Below are positions 57,230-64,000 of a stretch of 64,000 nt of DNA, piece by piece. Position 1 is the first letter of the stretch, and the number at the start of each line of letters is the position of its first letter. The DNA is taken from NCBI GenBank assembly GCA_030760725.1, contig JASWHV010000002.1:64287900-64351899 (forward strand), in the 5' to 3' direction. The DNA comes from Neostapfia colusana. Its lineage: Eukaryota > Streptophyta > Magnoliopsida > Poales > Poaceae. A program made the translations under genes and the position numbers. Below the pieces are notes generated by a model. It made no database searches. It saw nothing but the letters and a program-made list of their open reading frames with translations, and was not told where the DNA came from.

Positions 57230-57431
57230 TCACAAAAATAAATGCACTATTATTTCATGTGGGTTCGCACACCAAAGCAAAACAATCTGAAGACGAGGCT
57301 GTGGACAATTGCTCATGGCTTCCACAACTCACGTCACACACTAAGCATTAACACACCATTTACTAAGGTATTGACTCGACTACTCGATAACTTGGGGAAC
57401 TAAGGGAAAAGACTCTACACGACTCGTATCA
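57230..57431 (-). other. Deletion-scar region of element F
   Basis: About 200 nt between the extra ORF and mid-protease, where roughly 1.3 kb or more of gag and early protease would be expected. It reads like leader/intron sequence (GTGTGACGTGAGTTGTGG and CACTAAGCATT blocks similar to the G and G2 leaders). The junction into protease is near 57229. Confidence 0.5.
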
Positions 57432-58200
57432 CTAAGCTGGCTCCTTGGGGTCTTCCTCATTATTGCAGCTGCCCTCTGACTCTGCTTTGGGTGGGGAGGC
57501 TGTTGGTGGAGAAGTGCGACGACGCCTGATCGCCCGGCGATCTGGGGAGTCAGGAGTCCATGTATCATTCACGGTGACACACAGTTCATTCCCATCTCCT
57601 CTTTCTCTCGCCCTCAAGCAGGCTCGAAGCAACGCCTCGGTTTCCTTCAGGGTGTCCCGAACATCCTGAAGCTCCTGCTAACACTCCCGCAGTCGAGTGT
57701 TGAGCATAGCAGCATCCTCCAAGCACAGGTCCATGTGGTCATGGGAAGTCCTCTGCTGCGCTGGCGGGTACTTATACTCCGTTGTACCGCTCTCGCGCTG
57801 GAGGACATACATGTACTCAGTCCTGTCCAGGTGTCGACGATAGATGTGACTCTGGCAGGTGATGGCCTCTCAGGTGACATCCTTCTCCGCATTGACCTAT
57901 GTTGCTTGACAAGCTGGAGAGCGGTGGATCTTGAGCAGCTGATTTTCGTGGATAATCCTCATCTTTGAACTCCATTTTTCCCTTTTCTCACGGATGGTCC
58001 TGGTGGAGCTATAGTTTATGATTAGCTTGCCCGTATTGCCGGCGGCTTGGAGCATACGTCGAAAACGGCGCAACAAGCCTCCTACTGCCAATCTGCAGGA
58101 AAGGTACGTCACCGGACGGCTCTCCTCTCTTTGGAAAAGCGAAAACTACGGGAACTCTCCCTCCTGTGGACTTGCGAGCGGTGCGAATCATGCGAACCAT
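57432..58200 (-). pseudogene. Extra ORF of element F with a histone H3-like N-terminus (decayed)
   Basis: Minus strand, ATG 58200-58198 directly after TTTCTATTTTAG. It begins MVRMIRTARKSTGGRVPV: eight residues TARKSTGG plus M1, R3 and P17 match the H3 tail in register. After about codon 17-45 the frame shifts. From about 58112 the second frame runs to the stop at 57432-57434 with three internal stops, near 57899, 57875 and 57680. This part has a Lys/Arg/Glu-rich middle, a probable coiled coil (LQDVRDTLKETEALLRACLR) and an acidic/Pro tail ending EEDPKEPA. The architecture (helical segment then acidic tail, located before gag) parallels the extra ORF of D, though sequences are not obviously alike. 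Function unknown. Confidence 0.62.
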
Positions 58201-58402
58201 CTAAAATAGAAAGCATTTAAACTTAGGTTAGATAAACTTTTAAACAAAAATCCTATGTTGAATGAAAGTTGGGGTAAGATGAAGAAAGTGACTCCATTAA
58301 ATAACACTTTTCAACCCACACCTTGTAAAAATAGTTTTTAAGAAAATAGGGCCCTTAAATACGTCCATTTCTACCTAGGTCCACGTTCCTACGAGCAACC
58401 TT
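58201..58402 (-). other. Leader of element F
   Basis: About 200 nt between PBS and extra ORF. The donor-like GGACCTAG|GTAGAA (58375|58374) lies 28 nt after the PBS and the acceptor-like TTTTAG abuts the ATG, so a 174-nt intron would fit. AT-rich. Confidence 0.5.
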
Positions 58403-58415
58403 AGCTCTGATACCA
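58403..58415 (-). other. Primer binding site of element F
   Basis: Minus-strand TGGTATCAGAGCT, tRNA-iMet type, 4 nt from the 5' LTR end at 58420. Confidence 0.92.
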
Positions 58416-58419
58416 CTTC

Positions 58420-61400
58420 TGTCACACCCGGTTTATTCGAAGAACCACCGAGTGAATATCACATGTATGCCAGGATTATTTTCTCATACATGTGATGACA
58501 AATAGTGAAGCATCATTTATTACAAGCCAAGTGTCGAATATAAATAAGTCTTACATAGCAAATGTCTCGATGGACAATAATAAGTTCATCACAAGTAAAT
58601 AAACTAGCAGCAGAATTATTCTTGTGGGCTCTGTCACAGGCGTTGCCCGGGGGACTCCATGAACCTAGAAATCTTCTTCGGGTCCAAAGTCTTGATCATT
58701 ATACACCACCTCATTATCTTGACCTGAGCAGCAATATAAACCAACAAATATGCAAGGTTGAGTACCGATGGTACTCAGCAAGTGTGGGAAAGTAATGTCA
58801 TGCATGGCTAGAACAAGGGGAGGTTGAACTCATGGTTAAAGCACTAGCAATTAATACCTATCACCTTAGCTTATTAAGCACCTACATTACTACACAGGTG
58901 AAATGGTCCCAATCTCCCATCCCATCATCATAATCAAATAACCATAACATCATTTTCAATGTTAAGCTCCCCGCTTAACATCCTTAACTTCCAAAACCAT
59001 CACTCCTCTAATCATGAATAAGTCCAAGCCGCTCTTGACCGCGAGCACGGCTGTCATGACAGTTTTGACTCTGCAGAGTTTGCACCACTGTACCCATATG
59101 TAGTGATTTCATCCCCTGTTGCTGAGTGGACTAAAAGAACCTCCATTATGCCAGTGGCTACAAACCACATTCACACTTCCCAGGTGTTTAGCCAGGAGAT
59201 CACTACAAAGCCTTTACAAAGGGATTCCAGACGAGCGTGGGCCCACTGAGGTTTCACCCCTAACAGCATACAAGAGGCTCCAACCCCGCTGCAGTGGCCC
59301 CCTCTTGAGCCTTGCGGTTCATATGGTAGTCCAGCTGACACCTATTCCCCGCACCATCCAACACACCCATACTACGCCGGGGATACACCTAATTAATTGG
59401 CCAAGCTGCCCCATCTCAGCATGTGGTTGGCACGGTAAAGACAGGTTACATGCTTCATGAACCGGTCCTTAGGATCCAGACAGGTACTAAACACAAACCC
59501 GGGTCTCGTGCACCCAGCACCAAGCAAAACATCCAACTTGCCTTGATCCCTACCTCTACATAACACAATATCTCATTCAAGAGTATGGTAAAATAAACTG
59601 ATGATATCATATCCCAAATATCCCATTCTAAGCATGGCTAAGCATATGCATAATAATGAATGACATGATAAAATGAATCCCAACCCAAGCTACAAGGAAA
59701 CAAGGTAATGCAATTCTAGGGAAACATCCTAGCATGGGTTTCATATTTTCAATTCACAATGCAAATAATTCTATCTACACATCCTAGTATAGGATCAAAG
59801 TGGTCAAGGACACTTGCCTCCTTCCTGCTGCTCTTGGAATGGGTAGTCCTGATCTTGGAGAGGAAGAACTTGCTCTGGAGCAGGTTCTACTCATACCATC
59901 ACACATAGCAAAAGAAAACAACAAGTCATAAGACATAGTTCACACTTCCACTTCATACAAGCCACACATTCACATTTATGAAAGCCATTCTCATTTCTAT
60001 GTGTTGTGGTTACTCTATGTGTGTTGATTTTGGCTTACATGTACTTTTAAACATGTACATATGATTTCCATTTTTGTATTCATATTCATGTTGGCATACA
60101 ATATATAAATTTATAATTTAAATAAATCCCTTATATTTAATTGATACACATTTTAGCTACCAAGTATGCATGAAAGGTATTTTCCTACTTCATATGTGTC
60201 TTCAAACCTTCTACTAACCCTAAACTGAATTCTTTGGATTTTGGAAACTTCATTTATCATTTTCTAGTTATTTATACCTAGCTTGCTATATTTTCAGATT
60301 TATTTCCTATGCCTAAATGTGCACTTTATTATGAAAATAGTAAGACACCTCATCTAAACAGAATAGGTTTTGGGTCTAAAATATTAAATAATATATTTTT
60401 GAACTTCTCTTCTGATGTGAACTATTTTACATTTATTTTACTAATTTTCAGAATTATTCTCTACTTAAAAATGTGTCCCTATTACTAATAAGTGTGAATA
60501 ATCAATTAAACATATTCATTTCAGCCAAAAATCTATTTTTATCTCACTCCAAAGTTTTCCAAGTACTAGGAAAGTTTTTAATTTGTATTTACAATGTGTT
60601 TGTCCCATCTTTTAAATTTTAAACACTAAACACATATTCAAATTCCTAAATTTAATATCACATAGGGTTTAAAAGGTAAACTCACCCCACTACAGGGTCT
60701 ATTATATTATTTTAAGAATTTCCAGCGGTCTAACTACACATAACAGAGGGGTTTTCCTAATTTTTATTAAGTCCAGGGGCTAAAACTGATTTTTAAATGA
60801 ATTTACATGATTTTCTGAAGTTCCAGGGGCTAGATCAGAAGTTTCCGGGGCTAGCTCGTATTTTCCGAGAACCCCAGGCGGTAGCACGTAAGAATCCCGG
60901 CCTTTATAATGCAGGGCTGACGTGGACCGTCCGATTTAAAACAGACGGCTGAGATTATAACGTCGAACCGGTACGCGGGGATTTAAATTCTACCGTGCGA
61001 TTTAAAATAGACGGCGCACAAGTGGCCACGTCGCTCTGATCGAGCGCGGGCGGCGCTGCCCGGCGGCGCACGGCGGCGGGAGGCGGCGATCTCGCCGGAG
61101 AGTTTCGGATCTTCGTCAATTCTTCTTAAAACTGTGATTTTATGACATAGATCGGTGGAGGGGAGGTAGGGGATCTCACCTCGGGGGTTTTCTTGAGCTC
61201 GGAGGTCCTGGAAAGCGATCGGCGACAAGGTCCGAGGTGAATTCACGGCGAGGCTCGTCGGCGCTGTGTTTGAACCGCAAACCACCGAGTTTTCTGCACC
61301 TGCGAGGTTCCCCGGAGGCAGTGGATCAAGACCAGCGAGTTAGATCAGAATTCCCGAGCGAAGATCGAGCAGAATTCGCCGGAGAAGCTCGGGTTCTTAC

Positions 61401-61836
61401 CGGAGAGAAAAACGGCGGATCGTGGCGAAAAACGGGACGATGCCGGGGTTTTAATAGACGGGGGAGGGCGGCATGTTAGTTTAGATCGAGTTGGAGTCCT
61501 CCGGAACCAGAATTCGGGCGGAAATCCAGTCGGTTAAGATCGCGCGCGCGGGGAAACAGTCCCGGGTTCGGACGAGCGGGAGGTCGGGGATGACCGGTGG
61601 GTCCCGCCTGTCTGCGAGGAGGGGGCGCGGGTGCGCGGCAGCGGGCTGGCGCGGGGTTTGGGTGGGCCGGCTGGTGGGGTTCGGCCCACTGGCCGGGAAG
61701 GTTTGTTTTTTCTTTTTCTTTTTCATTTCTGTTTTGAGTTTAATTTGGATTCCAGTTTGAATTTGAATTTTTGCAACACATGCAATACATCCAAAATTTT
61801 TAAATTCCCCTCTTAACAGGATTTTGGGGTGTTACA
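58420..61836 (-). repeat. 5' LTR of element F (3417 bp)
   Basis: Minus-strand LTR co-linear with 50661-54079. Poly(A) signal at 58516-58521. The TATA position is changed to TATTAAAA. GC-rich 60900-61690, AT-rich 59900-60880. No recognisable gene. Confidence 0.95.
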
Positions 61837-61841
61837 TGCGA
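61837..61841 (+). repeat. Target site duplication of F, right copy
   Basis: TGCGA, identical to 50656-50660. Confidence 0.95.
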
Positions 61842-63137
61842 TGCTCCAGAATAAAATAAAACAGTGTCTGGGTTGGAGTTGGCAAGGAACATACCGATCA
61901 CGGCGTCCTCAGCTTGTTGTGCTTCCTCAGCGGAGACATGGTTCACGTTGCCACGAGCGTAGTTCTGCTTCCCACGGTTACCTTGCGTAGCTCCTCCATT
62001 TGGCCGTGGGTTCTGTCTTGGCGCGTTGGTCGGCTGTCCAAGGCCTTTCTTCGGGCATTGACTTGCAAAGTGTCCTGCCTCTTGGCATGCAAAGCATGCT
62101 TTGTTGCCCAAAACAGCAGGAACGTTGGGGCGAGGGCGGTTTTGGGCATAGGCGCCCATGTTGGGACGGGGTGCAGTAGGCAAAGGCATACGAGGTGCTT
62201 GCATAACAGGACGTTGCTGTGGTGGTTGATTAGGGCGAGGTGGGTTTGCAGGGCTGAAAGTAGAAGCAGACGAGCCATATAGTGGTGCAGCTGGGGGCAT
62301 GAAACGGGGACGTACATTGCTCCCTTGTGGCTGGTATGACATCTTCCTCTTGCCCTCTTGCTCGATCTCATGGATCTTGCTCTCAACCACTATATCTTTG
62401 TCAACGAGCTTCTGGAAGCTCGCATAATCATTGTTGAGCAGTTGTACTTGGATCTCATTGTTCAATCCTCTCATGAACAAGTATTTCTTCCTTTGATCCG
62501 AGTTGACGTCTTTGGGAGCATACCTTGACAGCTGCGTGAACTTGTTGAGGTACTCATTCACGCTCTTCTTTCCTTAGTGGAGACCTTCGAACTCCTGCCT
62601 TTTAAGCATCATGACTCCAGCAGGGACGTAATTAGAGCGGAAACTCTCCTTGAACTCAGCCCAAGTGATAGTCTCCTGGTTGTCATGAGCATTGCAAAGG
62701 GCGTCCCACCAGTCAGCGGCTGCTCCCATAAGTTGGTGCGATGCGAAGAGAACTTTCTCCTGATCGTTGCACTAAACAATAGCAAGCTTCTTTTCCATGG
62801 ATTTCAACCAATCATCAGCCTCCATGGGATCATTAGCTTGTGCAAAAGTAGGCGGTCGAGTCCTCATGAACTCTCCCAATCTGTTGTGAGCCAGCGGCGG
62901 TGGTGGTGGTGGTGGTGCAGGAACAGGGTTGGGATTGTTATTGTTGTTGGCTTGCACCTGTCCCAAAGTTTGTATCATGGTTTGTATGAGCTGGTTCTGC
63001 ATCGCCATCAACCGTTCAAGTTTGTTTGCATCAGCCCTGTGGTTAGCATTTTCAGGAACTTCAACGTTGCCATCCTCTTTTGGTTCAGGGTGGCCACAAA
63101 CGTTCCTCCTTTGGCGGCTGGTGTTTTCCCTCACCAT
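61837..63137 (-). pseudogene. gag: gag and protease start of element G
   Basis: Minus strand. ATG 63137-63135 directly after TCTCTCTCACAG. One frame runs through to the F insertion with two stops: TAG 62774-62772 (Gln position, KLAIV*CND) and TAA 62576-62574. N-terminus MVRENTSRQRRNVCG, coiled-coil-like KLERLMAMQNQLIQTMIQ, Asn/Pro run, Gag core MEADDWLKSMEKKL and AAADWWDAL, then NEYLNKFTQLSRYA. An intact zinc knuckle CFACQEAGHFASQC follows. The protease motif reads LFYSGASH: the catalytic Asp codon is TAT (61853-61851), so protease would be inactive even without F. Gag and protease share one frame, as in D. Confidence 0.9.
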
Positions 63138-63802
63138 CTGTGAGAGAGAGTTGGGTAGAATAGAAAAGAGAAGTTTAGATTGATCCCCCAACTATATGCA
63201 TCAAGGGTGTATGAACTAAATATCTTCTTTTATAAATTTCAGCCTATATGAGGATGTGATACGTGCCGAAGCATCTCACATCTCTCTAATATGTGTGGAT
63301 GTGGACTTTTCGCAGAAGCGTCCCACAACTCACACTAGCACACAAACACAAGCAATCATCACAAAAGTTCAACACACCACTCCTATTCATGCTACTATGA
63401 TTCAAACGTTCCTTTTACAGCTTAAGCATGTGAACTGGTGCTGTTCCCGCCGTGTGACGGGGGTGGTCCATCGGACACCTCAATGGGGTTAAGTGCATTC
63501 CCACGTGGTGGTGAACGAGTACTTATACGTGTCGTGCTCCGGATGACTGTCATCTATAAATAGGACATGAGAAACTTTAGAGAAGGAAGAAATAGCTCCA
63601 AGACTTGAGAAGCTATGAAGCAAGAAAGCAAAAATGTTGCTGTCCAAAAGAAGAGAGGAGGTGCTGAAAATGATACTTTGCGGTGGCTGACTTGACAAGA
63701 AAAGTGCAGCAGCAAGCAATTTTCGAAAATAACAGTTTAGAGGGGTGTTCCTATGTGTTTTAGAGTGTCCATTCTACCTAGGCTTGCGTCCTACGGTCAA
63801 CG
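63138..63802 (-). other. Leader of element G, with a plus-strand promoter-like segment
   Basis: 665 nt between PBS and gag. The donor-like GCCTAG|GTAGAA (63778|63777) lies 26 nt after the PBS and the acceptor-like CACAG is at the gag ATG. Compared with G2 it carries extra sequence (about 63420-63720) that includes CCACGTGG and CTATAAATAG on the plus strand. The minus-strand ORF at 63489-63719 has no recognisable domain. Confidence 0.55.
63501..63563 (+). promoter_or_regulatory. Promoter-like G-box plus TATA on the plus strand
   Basis: CCACGTGG at 63501-63508 and CTATAAATAG at 63554-63563, about 45 bp apart, followed by purine-rich sequence. It points opposite to element G. It could be a fragment of a captured plant promoter or chance; no ORF of note follows within the window. 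Confidence 0.35.
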
Positions 63803-63816
63803 TGGCTCTGATACCA
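63803..63816 (-). other. Primer binding site of element G
   Basis: Minus-strand TGGTATCAGAGCCA, tRNA-iMet type, 3 nt after the LTR end at 63820. Confidence 0.9.
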
Positions 63817-63819
63817 ATC

Positions 63820-64000
63820 TGTGACACCCGGTTCGGGAAACTAGAACCAAGTTAATGCATATGTGTGCCCAGGATGTTCATCACACATACACATGTAATC
63901 CACAAACTGATTTCAGAATATAACCATAAATAAATAGGGTTTAAGTACTTTATTACATTGACTAATTGTCTCACTCATGATTGTCTATCTGATTCTTGCA
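63820..64000 (-). repeat. 5' LTR of element G (end only)
   Basis: The last 181 bp of the LTR, ending CCGGGTGTCACA on the minus strand. It is homologous to 31255-31440 of G2. Poly(A) signal AATAAA at 63949-63954. The rest lies beyond the window. Confidence 0.85.

Larger units (their letters stand above)
50661..61836 (-). mobile_element. Element F: LTR-complete chromovirus lacking gag, minus strand
   Basis: 11.18 kb with two LTRs of 3419 and 3417 bp that are nearly identical by eye, a perfect TGCGA duplication, PBS, a decayed extra ORF, pol from mid-protease on, and a polypurine tract. The internal region is only 4.3 kb. Gag and the protease active site are missing between about 57432 and 57229. 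It inserted into the protease motif of G. Confidence 0.95.
49909..64000 (-). mobile_element. Element G: minus-strand chromovirus, split by F, interrupted by G2
   Basis: Composite of 49909-50660 and 61837-64000. From high coordinates: 5' LTR end (63820 to beyond the window), PBS, leader, gag, start of protease, F insertion, rest of protease and the first part of RT, then cut at 49909 by G2. The remaining pol and the 3' LTR are not in the window. Confidence 0.85.

Noticed and set aside
1..64000. A host gene, defence system, CRISPR array, rRNA or tRNA gene
   Set aside because: Every stretch can be assigned to an LTR retrotransposon or its LTR. Nothing else is supported by the sequence.

Overview
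The window is grass-type (Poaceae-like) plant genomic DNA made entirely of nested LTR retrotransposons. I found no host gene, rRNA, tRNA or CRISPR array. The grass assignment is inference. It rests on Ty3/Gypsy chromovirus polyproteins that look like the Del/Tekay lineage (rice RIRE3/RIRE8-like), 3.1-4.1 kb LTRs, tRNA-iMet primer sites (TGGTATCAGAGC) and the absence of any other gene type.

Layout. Element A (+) runs from outside the window to 12320: 5' LTR end 1-1869, gag/pol 3715-8167, 3' LTR 8235-12320. A sits inside the integrase of element B (+; pol remnant 12321-13079, 3' LTR 13150-17182). B sits inside LTR J (+; 17183-19808), and J sits inside LTR I (-; 19809-21607). Element H (-; 3' LTR 21608-25459, pol remnant to 28535) also appears to have inserted into I. 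At 28535 H pol is joined to a truncated LTR (F', 28536-29798), which lies in the gag of element G2 (-). G2 continues through its gag, primer site and 5' LTR (31255-33455 plus 49020-49908). That LTR is split by the complete element D (+; 33456-49019, near-perfect TSD). G2 sits inside the reverse transcriptase of element G (-; 49909-50660 and 61837 to beyond 64000). G is split in its protease by the complete element F (-; 50661-61836, perfect TSD TGCGA).

Coding state. Every gag and pol has stops or frameshifts. D is closest to intact: four lesions in gag-pol, one amber in an extra ORF before gag. F has two intact LTRs but no gag and no protease active site, so it needs proteins from elsewhere.

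Main observations for follow-up. (1) F carries a decayed extra ORF whose first codons read like the histone H3 tail (TARKSTGG in the H3 register). (2) The long LTRs of B, D, H and J contain two exon-like segments, of about 80 and 80-107 nt. Segment 1 is bounded by YAG and AAG|GCAAG and segment 2 follows a CAG. Joined, they stay in one acidic reading frame ending in an EWE/QWE-type C-terminus, as if the LTR held an intron-containing gene. (3) In A, D, G and G2 the gag ATG lies 0-1 nt after a 3' splice-site-like sequence, and donor-like sites are conserved downstream of the primer site. (4) The G2 LTR has an 11-copy tandem array carrying CACGTGTC motifs upstream of its TATA box, now separated from that promoter by D. 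All boundaries and translations were read by eye. Alignments, RNA data and database searches were not available.
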